A stretch of 64,000 nt of DNA from PWND01 sp964614525 (lineage in GTDB: Bacteria; Bacteroidota; Bacteroidia; Bacteroidales; UBA7960), in assembly GCA_964614525.1 (NCBI GenBank), contig CAZTPA010000004.1:1-64000 (forward strand), given 5' to 3'. Below the pieces are notes generated by a model that did no database searches, had not been told where the DNA came from, and saw nothing but the letters and a program-made list of their open reading frames with translations. Below, one piece after another: positions 7,822 through 16,243 of this stretch (position 1 is the stretch's first letter; each line of letters begins with the position of its first letter). The translations under genes were made by a program, and so were the position numbers.

Positions 7822-10800
7822 TTATATACCGGTTAAATTAATAAAAAAACGACTTATTTTTGATTTTAGTTTTAAAAGCTTGGAATTCACAACAGGGCCA
7901 AAATTTCCAAAAAGATTTAGCATACCCTTTAAGCCTTCATAATATAAAAGCAGGTACATTAAAATAGAAAATACCCATATCACACCCACATTAAAATAGA
8001 AAGTTTCTATTAATATTCCGAAAATATTCTTTCGTGGTGCTAAAAAGTGAGTTCTAAAAGAATAGGGGCTAGGATCCTGAGGATCTAGATAAATTGGGTC
8101 TATTTTTTGTACTAATTTATTACCCAAGCGAACAACAGGCAGAGGAGCTACCCTGTTTTTAGCAAAGTTTGCAAGGTAATCATTGTAATAATTATTCCTT
8201 AATTCTTGATAAGCTTCTTTTTTTTCAGGTGTACTGGTCATTTGGTGAACCATATTATCAATTTTATCATTAATAATATTAAAATTATCACGATAAAAAT
8301 CCTGCAATTTATTAATATAATTTACCAAACTATCTGCTACTTCGATAGTAATTTTATCCTGATACAATTTATCCTGATAATTGAAATCTAAATTATGAAT
8401 CTCATAAAAATCGCTGTTCTTTTCTTTTGTTAGTTCGTTTCTTAACAATTCCAGGTTATCTTTAGTTATGTATGGTTCCTGATCTGCTATTTTTCTGTAC
8501 TTATAGTTTTCTGCATATCGTTTTACTTCAGGTAAATAGAATACATTCTTATAATTAAAGATACTTTCTAATTTATTTAACTCATAAAATTCCTTTGAAT
8601 ACTTATTGTTTTTATACTGATATGTAATAAGTCCTTCAAATGCCCATCTGGACGGCATAATTTCAGCAATAATTGGAACCTTATCTTTTCCACCACCAAT
8701 AACTCTGTTTATTTTGTCAAAATTAAACATTGCACCGGTAAGAACCATCTGAGGAATTATTAAAAAAGGAATAAGAATATAAATGGTAACTGCCGAATTA
8801 AAAGCAGAAGAAATATTTAAGCCCAGAATGTTTGCAAATGCTGATAATGTAAAGAACATTAACCAGTATTCGAAGTACATTCCTCTTATACCTAAAATAT
8901 AATTACCAACTAAAATAAAAAGAAAAGCCTGAATTGCAGAAATAATGAATAAAATGCTAATCTTAGAAAACAGGTAACTGCTTCTGCTTAGATTAAGAAA
9001 TGTTTCTCGTTTTAGAATTTTGCGATCCTTATAAATTTCTTCAGCACTAACTATTAATCCAAGAAAAAGAGCAACAATAGCGCACATAAATATATAAGGC
9101 ATTATATTTTCATTTTCTCTNNNNNNNNNNNNNNNNNNNNNNNNNNNNNNNNNNNNNNNNNNNNNNNNNNNNNNNNNNNNNNNNNNNNNNNNNNNNNNNN
9201 NNNNNNNNNNNNNNNNNNNNATTTTTTGCCTGAAATGATCATTCCATTCATTAGGCATTACTTTTCTGTTTGCTGTTGGCCGGCCATATTCATCAACAAT
9301 TCTAGATTCAATTATAGAAAAGATAGTTTCAGGATTGACGTTGCCGCAGCTTGGGCATTCTCCAATATTACTGTTAATTTGGTTATCAATAGTTTTAAAA
9401 TAAATAACAGCTTCAACCGGATTGCCATAATAAATTTGATAACCGCCTTCATCAAGTATTATGACGTTATCAAACATTTTGTAAATTTCCGAAGATGGTT
9501 GATGAATAACAACAAAAATTAGTTTTCCTCTAACAGCCAATTCTCTGAGTAATTCCATCACATTTTCAGAGTCTCTTGATGATAAGCCTGATGTTGGTTC
9601 ATCAACAAATAATACTGAAGGTTCTCTAATAAGTTCTAAACCAATATTTAGTCTTTTTCTTTGACCACCGCTAATTTTTTTATTTAGAGGATTACCAACT
9701 TTTAAATCTTTAATATGGAACAAGCCTAAGCTTGTAAGAACTTTCATTACCTTATCATCAATTTCTTTTTCATTAAGGTCTCTGTATACAAGTTTGGTGC
9801 TATAGTATAGATTTTGATAAACAGTTAGTTCTTCAATAAGAAGGTCATCCTGAGGGATATAACCTATAATGCCCTTAACAGCATCTATATCTTCATGAAG
9901 GTTTTTTCCATTAATAATAACTTCTCCACTTGTAGGTTCGTTTATTCCGGACAATACATTTAGTAATGTTGTTTTACCTGCACCACTACTACCCATTATG
10001 GCAATCATTTTACCTGATTGCTCCTGGAGTTTTATATTGCGAAGACCAATATGCCCGTTAGGAAATTTAAGTGTTACATTATTTGCCCGTAAAACAACAT
10101 TAATTGCACTAGAATCTGAAAGGAACTTAGAGGCAATGTCGGTATAAAAGATTGGTTTGCCTTTGGGTTGTTTTATAACGCTTCCATTAGCGAACAGATA
10201 AATTCGACTGCTAATAATTGGTAAGCCGTTTAGCAATAGTTCACTACTGCCTGTATATCTTAAGAAATATAATTCAACTGATGGAACTCTAAGAATAATT
10301 ATTTTACCTTCCAGTTGGGGCGAGTCAATAAAATTAGCGTAATTATCTTTGTCGCTACTCATGTCTCCAATAACCAGCATATCGGAGTGAGAAAAATCAC
10401 CATCAGGCTCATGTAAAACAAAAGCCTCAATAGCTTGATATTCTTCTCTGCTGATATTAAAAACCTCTGCTGCTGTATCAATAATAGCCATTCTTTGTGG
10501 TGTAAACTTCTTGTCTGAATTAACAAGTTCAAAAAGTCTTACAAGTACGACTACTTTTTGTTTTTGTGTTAGGGTTTTGTTAATTTTTTTTGCAATACCC
10601 AAAGTTTTTACAGAGTCTTTTACAGAAGTAAGTTTAGGTTTTTCCTTTACTTCTGTTGCTTCACCATTCTCTTTATTTATACCAATATGATTATCAAAAA
10701 GTGTTAGATACTCCTTAACGGAACTCTCATTAAGTTGTTGCTTAAGGAACACTTGAACGAATTCTCTTTCATTAACAGACAATCCAACATCTTGCTTAGC

Positions 10801-10848
10801 AATAATTGCAAAAAGTTGCATCAAGGCTTTTAATATCTCTTCACTCAT
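7822..10848 (-). CDS. ABCG-type ABC transporter with N-terminal TerB-like region (interrupted by assembly gap)
   Basis: About 1008 residues as assembled. Residues 1-150 are helical and TerB-like, and 155-245 form a beta-rich region. The ATPase then shows Walker A GSSGAGKTT (286-294), the signature SGGQRKR (393-399), Walker B VLFVDEPTSG (413-422) and an H-loop VVIHQPSSE. A CPSCGNVNPETIF segment (498-510) gives a CxxC pair, perhaps zinc-binding. After the gap come ABC2-type membrane helices, a long soluble loop (about 760-940) and a final helix pair. One chain therefore joins the ATPase and permease, as in ABCG half-transporters; the substrate is unknown. The 100-N gap falls where the first membrane helix should be, and the protein is probably longer than it appears. 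It lies 49 bases downstream of the SiaC-like gene on the same strand. Confidence 0.85.
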   Translation of the reverse strand: MSEEILKALMQLFAIIAKQDVGLSVNEREFVQVFLKQQLNESSVKEYLTLFDNHIGINKENGEATEVKEKPKLTSVKDSVKTLGIAKKINKTLTQKQKVVVLVRLFELVNSDKKFTPQRMAIIDTAAEVFNISREEYQAIEAFVLHEPDGDFSHSDMLVIGDMSSDKDNYANFIDSPQLEGKIIILRVPSVELYFLRYTGSSELLLNGLPIISSRIYLFANGSVIKQPKGKPIFYTDIASKFLSDSSAINVVLRANNVTLKFPNGHIGLRNIKLQEQSGKMIAIMGSSGAGKTTLLNVLSGINEPTSGEVIINGKNLHEDIDAVKGIIGYIPQDDLLIEELTVYQNLYYSTKLVYRDLNEKEIDDKVMKVLTSLGLFHIKDLKVGNPLNKKISGGQRKRLNIGLELIREPSVLFVDEPTSGLSSRDSENVMELLRELAVRGKLIFVVIHQPSSEIYKMFDNVIILDEGGYQIYYGNPVEAVIYFKTIDNQINSNIGECPSCGNVNPETIFSIIESRIVDEYGRPTANRKVMPNEWNDHFRQKXXXXXXXXXXXXXXXXXXXXXXXXXXXXXXXXXXRENENIMPYIFMCAIVALFLGLIVSAEEIYKDRKILKRETFLNLSRSSYLFSKISILFIISAIQAFLFILVGNYILGIRGMYFEYWLMFFTLSAFANILGLNISSAFNSAVTIYILIPFLIIPQMVLTGAMFNFDKINRVIGGGKDKVPIIAEIMPSRWAFEGLITYQYKNNKYSKEFYELNKLESIFNYKNVFYLPEVKRYAENYKYRKIADQEPYITKDNLELLRNELTKEKNSDFYEIHNLDFNYQDKLYQDKITIEVADSLVNYINKLQDFYRDNFNIINDKIDNMVHQMTSTPEKKEAYQELRNNYYNDYLANFAKNRVAPLPVVRLGNKLVQKIDPIYLDPQDPSPYSFRTHFLAPRKNIFGILIETFYFNVGVIWVFSILMYLLLYYEGLKGMLNLFGNFGPVVNSKLLKLKSKISRFFINLTGI
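9121..9220. other. Assembly gap (100 N)
   Basis: Exactly 100 unknown bases, the usual placeholder for a scaffold gap of unknown size. It lies inside the ABC transporter gene between the ATPase/CxxC part and the second membrane helix. The reading frames on both sides agree if the missing length is 1 modulo 3, which fits 100 but also many other lengths. Confidence 0.99.
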
Positions 10849-10897
10849 TTATTCGTGCAATTGGTTATATAATCAACAATATTACTTTTAGATCATT

Positions 10898-11272
10898 TTA
10901 ATAACTGAACATTTCAAATGGAATGTCAACTATTTCAGAATACTCTTCTCCGGCTTCTTGCATATCTTCATCATCTTCCTGATAATACCATTGAATAATA
11001 ATTTCATGACCTTCATTAAGGATATCCTCAAATTTCAGAAGTATATCCAGCAGTATTTTTGAAGAAGCTGTGTTGAAATACTCCAATCTAAATATAACAT
11101 TAGTTTTAGGGTTTGGATTTTTGGCATATTCTTCTATCCATTGAATTACCGGTGCATAAAAAGTAACCACATCTTCAGGTAATGACCTGCCTGAAAATTC
11201 TATTATGTTATTTTCAGCATCAAGTATTACATTGGGGGTATCGTCCGTGCCTTTAATTTTAATTACGTCCAT
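10898..11272 (-). CDS. SiaC-family (DUF1987) regulatory phosphoprotein
   Basis: 124 residues matching the SiaC/DUF1987 family: an N-terminal beta hairpin with GTDDTPNVILD, the block EFSGRSLPEDVVTFYAPV, and FRLEYFNTASSKIL. Thr68 in FNTASS falls at the residue number reported for the phosphorylated Thr of Pseudomonas SiaC. In Pseudomonas, SiaC is phosphorylated by SiaB, dephosphorylated by SiaA, and when unphosphorylated activates the diguanylate cyclase SiaD. Here it directly follows genes for a SiaB-like kinase (21 bases) and a SpoIIE phosphatase, so the same switch is expected. No diguanylate cyclase is present in the window, so the target of this copy must be something else or lie elsewhere. 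Confidence 0.87.
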   Translation of the reverse strand: MDVIKIKGTDDTPNVILDAENNIIEFSGRSLPEDVVTFYAPVIQWIEEYAKNPNPKTNVIFRLEYFNTASSKILLDILLKFEDILNEGHEIIIQWYYQEDDEDMQEAGEEYSEIVDIPFEMFSY

Positions 11273-11293
11273 GATATAATATATTTTATTAAT

Positions 11294-11878
11294 TTATTCT
11301 ACTTTTCTGGAAATTTTTGTTCTTAAAAGAAAAAAGGATGTACTCTCATTAATATCATGAAAATGATACTCTAGTTTTTCTCCTGTTTTTCTAGCAATAT
11401 CTATTAGTCCGAGGCCTGCACCTCCTTTATCAGATAGAGAACCTTCTCTCATTTGCTTTTTAAATAATTCTTTTAATCCATCTTTGTCGAGTTGATTAAT
11501 TTTTTCCAACAGCGCCTTCAAGTCAGGCACCCTGCTCTGATCAACAGGATTACCTGTAATAACATGGTATTCCTGATTGTTACTTCCAAGCCTACCGACA
11601 ATAAAAATGCCATTACCGGATGAATCTCCAACCTTTCCTCTTAACTCATGCTCTTCGGAATGTTTGCTAAGATTCTGAAGACATTCTACCATTACATGGA
11701 AGACTTTTTTCTTCATGGAAATATCTTCGCTGTAGCTATCCATTTTGTTCTCCGCCAAGGAGGTAAATGCTTTGGTAATTTGATGGGTTATCTCTCCTTC
11801 GTAAACCAGGGTGAAGTTATAATTAATCATCTCCTGGTGGAAGGAATAGATAAGTTTCATGTAATCTACATTTTCCAT
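11294..11878 (-). CDS. SiaB-family protein kinase
   Basis: 194 residues with a GHKL-type fold seen by motif. An N box ECLQNLSKHS has Glu65, Asn69 and His73, followed by GIFIVGRL and a G-rich lid DKGGAGLGLIDIARK (150-164). This pattern and length fit the SiaB family (DUF6272) that phosphorylates SiaC-type proteins on Thr/Ser, a relative of anti-sigma-factor kinases. It sits between the PP2C phosphatase gene (66 bases upstream) and the SiaC-like gene (21 bases downstream), completing a kinase-phosphatase-substrate trio. The N-terminal YSFHQEMINYNFTLVYEGEI region is also typical of the family. Confidence 0.85.
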   Translation of the reverse strand: MENVDYMKLIYSFHQEMINYNFTLVYEGEITHQITKAFTSLAENKMDSYSEDISMKKKVFHVMVECLQNLSKHSEEHELRGKVGDSSGNGIFIVGRLGSNNQEYHVITGNPVDQSRVPDLKALLEKINQLDKDGLKELFKKQMREGSLSDKGGAGLGLIDIARKTGEKLEYHFHDINESTSFFLLRTKISRKVE

Positions 11879-11944
11879 GTTAATATCATTTTTTTCAACT
11901 TATTTTTAATTCCGACATAAAAAAACAAATTAAAATATTATTAA

Positions 11945-14536
11945 TTAAAATCTAATTCCAATAATTAAAACATCATCGATTGGGGTTCCGTCGCCCAACC
12001 ATTCATAATAGTCTTGTTTGAAAACATTAAAAACCTGAGACATCGGGCTATCTATATTTTCTATAATTTTTTCTCTGATTCTTTTTGGGAAATACTTTCT
12101 GCCTTCAGGACCGCCGAATTGATCAGGAAGACCATCAGAGAAGAAAAATATAGAAGTATCTTTCTCAATATTTAATACGTAATTTTCGAATTTTGGTTGG
12201 GGTTTACCCTCTTTTGGTATTCCGCCAATAGCTGATCTGGTTCCTTTATATTCGACCAATTCCCCATCTTTAACAAAGTATAAAGGACGATGTGCTCCGG
12301 AATACTCCATTTCCATTTTTTTAAGATTTATCTTACATAAAGCAACATCCATGCCGTCTCTGGCGCTTGCACCATCCTTATCCTGTCTTAAAGTTTTCTG
12401 AACACCTCTATGCAATTGATCCAATATTTCTCCGGGAGATAATACTTCCGGTTGACTAAGTATTTGATTCATCGTAAAATAACCAACAAGCGAAAGCATA
12501 GCACCCGGCACTCCATGTCCTGTACAATCAATTGCAGCGATATATAAATCATCATCTTTTTCGAAAAACCAAGGGAAGTCACCACTGACAATGTCTCTTG
12601 GCAGATATAACATGAAAGAATCCGGAAAGTATTGCTTGATTAGTTTTTGACTTGGCAGAATAGCATTTTGCAGTCTGAATGCATAGTTAATACTATCTGT
12701 AATTTTTGTGTTCTTTTCCTTTACTTCCTGTTCAATTTTCTTGAGTTCAGTAATATCATGCAATATAAACAAAACTGTTTCAAGGCGTTCGTCTTCATTA
12801 AACTCAGGAATCGCATTTACATTCATTGTAAGATTATCATCATTAACATGGAAGATAACCTCTTTATGAACTTTTTTCTTTGATTTTTTGACCTCTTCAA
12901 CAGTTTCATCCATAAAAACTGTGATTTCTTTATTAAGTCCTATCTCATTTAGGTGCTTCTTGTGAAACTCTTCTGCTTTAATGCCGGTAAAACTCTCAAC
13001 CGCGGGATTAGCGTAAAAGAATTGCCTGTTTAGGTCAATTCTTAATATAATATCAGGCGAATTATCAGATAAAGTTTGCATTTGACCACGCATCCTTTGT
13101 TCTTTCTCTGCTCTTTTACGCTCTGTAATATCACTTGTATTAAGAATAAGACCATTAATTGCAGGGTCATTAATCAGGTTTCGGCCTGTTGTCTCAAGAA
13201 ACATAATTGCTCCATGTTTATTGAGATAAGAATATTGTATAACTTTTGATTGATCAGGTTCGTTTTTGAGTTCCTCAAACATATTATTTATAGTAGTCTG
13301 GCCTTTTTTATTAATTCTGTCAAAATCTTTGCCGGCAAACATATCTTCTTCTGTATAACCAAGTATTTTTTTAACAGACGGACTTACATATTTTAGTTTA
13401 AGGTTTTCGTCATATATTGTGATTAACTCTGAAGCATTTTCTAATAATGAATAAAGTCTTTTTTGGCTTTGATTTACTTCTTGTATTTTTTCTTCAAGGT
13501 GAGTATTGGTTTTTTCTAACTCTTCTTGAGTCAAGCGCATTTCTTCAGCATTTTGCCTAAGCTCTTCTTCGTTTTCTTTTAGCTCTTGAGTCATTTCCTG
13601 AGATTCCTTTAGCAGTCTCTCAGTTTTTTCGGTTATTTTTAAATTATAAATAGTTCTGGCTACAATTTCTGCGATAGATTTTACAAATCCAATTTCATGC
13701 TCTTTGAAGTGCTGAAGCGAAGCAAATTCAAATACGCCCTGCAGTTTTTCTTCCATTATTAAAGGAACTATTAGCAAACTGGTGGGTTTCTTTTCTCCAA
13801 TAATACCGGATGTAATTGTTACATAATCATCAGGAATTTCTGTTCTATGAACGATATCTTCTTCAATAGCTGCTTGTCCCACAAGGCCTTCGCCTACTTT
13901 CACTTCTCCCTTTAAGTATTTTTTGCGATTATATGCATAAGAAGCAGAGATTTTTAGCATTTTATCATCATCATCATAGATGTAAAATAACCCTTGAACT
14001 ACATTTATATATTTAATTAGAGCATCAAGAACTTCATAAGATAAAACATTGATATCATTATGCATACGAAGGATCATACCAATTTTATCTTTACCAACCA
14101 TTTCCCAGTTTTGCAAAGATTCTTTTTGGTTGTTTTCGTATAATTTATCACGGAGATTTTGTAGAGTTTTACCAAGTATATCTGAGCTGTCAGAAACTTC
14201 AAATTCTATATCAAATTGGCCACTTCCAATTTTTTCTGCAAATGTTGCAATTTGGTTTATGTTTGCTGTTTGTTTTTCCAGCTTAGTAGTTTCGTGGTCG
14301 AATGCTGTTTTTAATGATTTGTATTTTTCATATCCTAAAAGCCCTATAAAAGCAAAAAAGAAAGGAATAAAATCCAGAATTATCAGAACAGGAGTATGTT
14401 TATGAGCTTCTATAATGTTATTCGCAGAAAAAGCCATTTCCAGTCTGCCGGCTTCAATGAGCCACCCAAATAAAGGGAATAACAAACCTAAAAGAAAACA
14501 AGCAAAAATAAATTGTTTACGGCTCAAAAGCTTCAT
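11945..14536 (-). CDS. SiaA-like membrane PP2C (SpoIIE) phosphatase with HAMP-like, GAF and two PAS domains
   Basis: 863 residues. Two membrane helices (about 9-30 and 48-69) enclose a short loop, followed by a HAMP-like segment (about 90-135), a GAF domain (about 155-300, GEGLVGQ and ITSGIIG), a Glu-rich coiled coil (300-360), PAS 1 (360-475), PAS 2 (485-600) and a SpoIIE phosphatase domain (about 620-863). The metal-site acidic residues are present: Asp653 (VSGDF), Asp670 in AAIDCTGHGVPGA, Asp801 in FFSDGLPD, and Asp854/855 in TPIDDVLIIG. It should be an active PP2C-type Ser/Thr phosphatase. The genes downstream make the SiaC-like protein its likely substrate. Unlike Pseudomonas SiaA it has little extracytoplasmic sensor but three cytoplasmic sensor domains. 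Confidence 0.9.
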   Translation of the reverse strand: MKLLSRKQFIFACFLLGLLFPLFGWLIEAGRLEMAFSANNIIEAHKHTPVLIILDFIPFFFAFIGLLGYEKYKSLKTAFDHETTKLEKQTANINQIATFAEKIGSGQFDIEFEVSDSSDILGKTLQNLRDKLYENNQKESLQNWEMVGKDKIGMILRMHNDINVLSYEVLDALIKYINVVQGLFYIYDDDDKMLKISASYAYNRKKYLKGEVKVGEGLVGQAAIEEDIVHRTEIPDDYVTITSGIIGEKKPTSLLIVPLIMEEKLQGVFEFASLQHFKEHEIGFVKSIAEIVARTIYNLKITEKTERLLKESQEMTQELKENEEELRQNAEEMRLTQEELEKTNTHLEEKIQEVNQSQKRLYSLLENASELITIYDENLKLKYVSPSVKKILGYTEEDMFAGKDFDRINKKGQTTINNMFEELKNEPDQSKVIQYSYLNKHGAIMFLETTGRNLINDPAINGLILNTSDITERKRAEKEQRMRGQMQTLSDNSPDIILRIDLNRQFFYANPAVESFTGIKAEEFHKKHLNEIGLNKEITVFMDETVEEVKKSKKKVHKEVIFHVNDDNLTMNVNAIPEFNEDERLETVLFILHDITELKKIEQEVKEKNTKITDSINYAFRLQNAILPSQKLIKQYFPDSFMLYLPRDIVSGDFPWFFEKDDDLYIAAIDCTGHGVPGAMLSLVGYFTMNQILSQPEVLSPGEILDQLHRGVQKTLRQDKDGASARDGMDVALCKINLKKMEMEYSGAHRPLYFVKDGELVEYKGTRSAIGGIPKEGKPQPKFENYVLNIEKDTSIFFFSDGLPDQFGGPEGRKYFPKRIREKIIENIDSPMSQVFNVFKQDYYEWLGDGTPIDDVLIIGIRF

Positions 14537-14703
14537 ATTCTATATTTAATTTAAATCAACCTAAATAATTGTGTTTTAATGCTTTTGTTATTATTTCGTA
14601 TTATATCTGCAACTACTTATGCAGTAAGCAAAAATACATTAATAACCTACATAAACCATTATTTTTTTTTATTTAAACAAATTTTTATAAAAATAAAAAT
14701 TAT

Positions 14704-15564
14704 CTACTTTTCATTTTGTTGATAGAATTGGCAAATAAACTCTCCAATTTCTTCAAGTAATTTTTGATCATGTTCGCAAAAGTTTTTGAACGTTGCCAGC
14801 TCAAAAACGCCCATAAGATCCCCGGTGTTATTTATCATTGGTACAATGATAAGACATGATGGGGTTGCATTTCCAAGACCGGATGATGCTTGAATGTAAC
14901 CTTCAGGTATTTCATTTAACATCAGGCTTTGTTTAGCTTTTGCTACTTGTCCAATTAAACCTTCTCCAATTTCAAATTCAAAAACTTTCTCTTCCGGAAT
15001 ATAAAAAGCATATGTTGAGGAAAGTTTTAAAACATCTTTTTTATCTTTTTTATCAACAAGAAAAATCTCTCCCTGTACAATTTCATATTGTTTGGAAATG
15101 CACGACAATATTTTTTCAGATATTATCTTGGAGTCTTTGAGCTTTTTCTTGCTAAATTCTTGTTTAAGGCAATCTTTTAGATCTGATTTTTTTTCCTGAA
15201 AATATTTTTCTTTTTTCTGTTTTTCAATTTTTTCTTTTTCTTTTTTATTTTCTTCTGTTTCTTCTTCCTCTTTTTCTTGTTTTTCGGTATCCTGATTGTT
15301 TTCCTGATAAGTAGCTTTTACCGTAATTGAATCATTGATAAAGTTTACAAAAAGAAGAGTTAACAAAAAGATAAAAGGTAATGCTAAAGCCAAAGTAATA
15401 TATAGATATAATCCCTGAATTTTATTTGAAACAGTAGAGTACTGGCTTGTGCTTTCAAAAACACCAAATATTTTTTCCATATTACTGAAAATCAACAGAG
15501 CGAAGATGAGTATAAATATCATCATTACTAGATATGCACCTGTTTTTAAGTGTTTTTTATTCAT
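14704..15564 (-). CDS. Membrane GAF-domain protein
   Basis: 286 residues: two membrane helices (about 10-30 and 52-74), a strongly charged Lys/Glu coiled coil (about 85-135) and a C-terminal GAF domain (about 140-285) with FEIGEGLIGQVAKAK and SSGLGNATPSCLIIVPM. The GAF domain belongs to the same subtype as in the SpoIIE phosphatase next to it and the three receptors at 48-54.6 kb. No enzymatic domain is present, so it probably acts through protein contacts, perhaps by partnering another GAF protein. It has its own promoter-like sequence and lies between CheB and the SpoIIE phosphatase gene, with 167 bases before the latter. Confidence 0.8.
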   Translation of the reverse strand: MNKKHLKTGAYLVMMIFILIFALLIFSNMEKIFGVFESTSQYSTVSNKIQGLYLYITLALALPFIFLLTLLFVNFINDSITVKATYQENNQDTEKQEKEEEETEENKKEKEKIEKQKKEKYFQEKKSDLKDCLKQEFSKKKLKDSKIISEKILSCISKQYEIVQGEIFLVDKKDKKDVLKLSSTYAFYIPEEKVFEFEIGEGLIGQVAKAKQSLMLNEIPEGYIQASSGLGNATPSCLIIVPMINNTGDLMGVFELATFKNFCEHDQKLLEEIGEFICQFYQQNEK

Positions 15565-15583
15565 AGTTGTTTATGTTAAAAAG

Positions 15584-15614
15584 CAAAAATAAATATACAA
15601 CAATAATTTACAAA
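15584..15614 (-). promoter_or_regulatory. Bacteroidota-type promoter for the membrane GAF gene
   Basis: On the minus strand TTTG (15611-15614), 19 bases, then TATTTTTG (15584-15591) match the Bacteroidota -33/-7 consensus TTTG and TAnnTTTG. Transcription would start near 15577, giving a leader of about 13 bases before the ATG at 15564. The gene could thus be transcribed separately from cheB. Confidence 0.55.
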
Positions 15615-15615
15615 A

Positions 15616-16185
15616 CTAAGTCTTTGACAAAGAAATTAAAAATTTAATTATCTCATCAACATTTAATATTTTATCAACTTTGCCGGTTTTTTCTAAAGCT
15701 GATCTCGGCATAGTTGGCATTTGGGCTTCATCGGGGTCCTGCACAATAGTAAAACCGCCATAATCTTTAATTTTTTTTAGACCTAAAGCACCATCTTTAT
15801 TTGCTCCCGATAAAATTATTCCAATAGCCTTATTTTTATATGCATATCCGGCAGTTGCAAAAGTTAAATCAATAGAAGGCCTGGAATGATTTTCAGGCTC
15901 TTCTGTAGATAATGCAAAAGTGCCTGTTAATTCTAAGTATAAATGATAATTTGCAGGTGCTAAATATACTTTTCCCGGCTTCATATTATCTTTATCCAAA
16001 GGTTCAACAACCGGAAGGCTCGATTTAATTGACAAAGCCTCAACAAATCCATGTCTCACATGTTTTAGCCTGTGAAGTGCTAAAACAACAGGAATATTGA
16101 AATCTTTCGGAAGCTTTGATAAAATTTTTGTCACAACCTGAAAACTTCCTGCGGAACCACCAATTATTACAACCTTATATCTCAT
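15616..16185 (-). CDS. cheB: CheB-type protein-glutamate methylesterase without receiver domain
   Basis: 189 residues covering only the CheB catalytic domain. The triad is visible: Ser in IIGGSAGSFQV, His in LALHRLKHVRHGF, and Asp in LSGANKDGALGLKKI; PTMPRSALEKTG is the usual C-terminal block. Because the N-terminal receiver of classical CheB is absent, the activity would not be switched by CheA phosphorylation. The cheR-like gene lies 58 bases upstream in the same direction. No CheA, CheW or classical MCP gene is present, so the substrate is unclear. The coiled-coil receptors of this genome are candidates. Confidence 0.88.
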   Translation of the reverse strand: MRYKVVIIGGSAGSFQVVTKILSKLPKDFNIPVVLALHRLKHVRHGFVEALSIKSSLPVVEPLDKDNMKPGKVYLAPANYHLYLELTGTFALSTEEPENHSRPSIDLTFATAGYAYKNKAIGIILSGANKDGALGLKKIKDYGGFTIVQDPDEAQMPTMPRSALEKTGKVDKILNVDEIIKFLISLSKT

Positions 16186-16243
16186 TAAACTTTATTCTAT
16201 ATTAAAAAAACAACAACAAATTATTGATAAAAAAGCATAAAAT

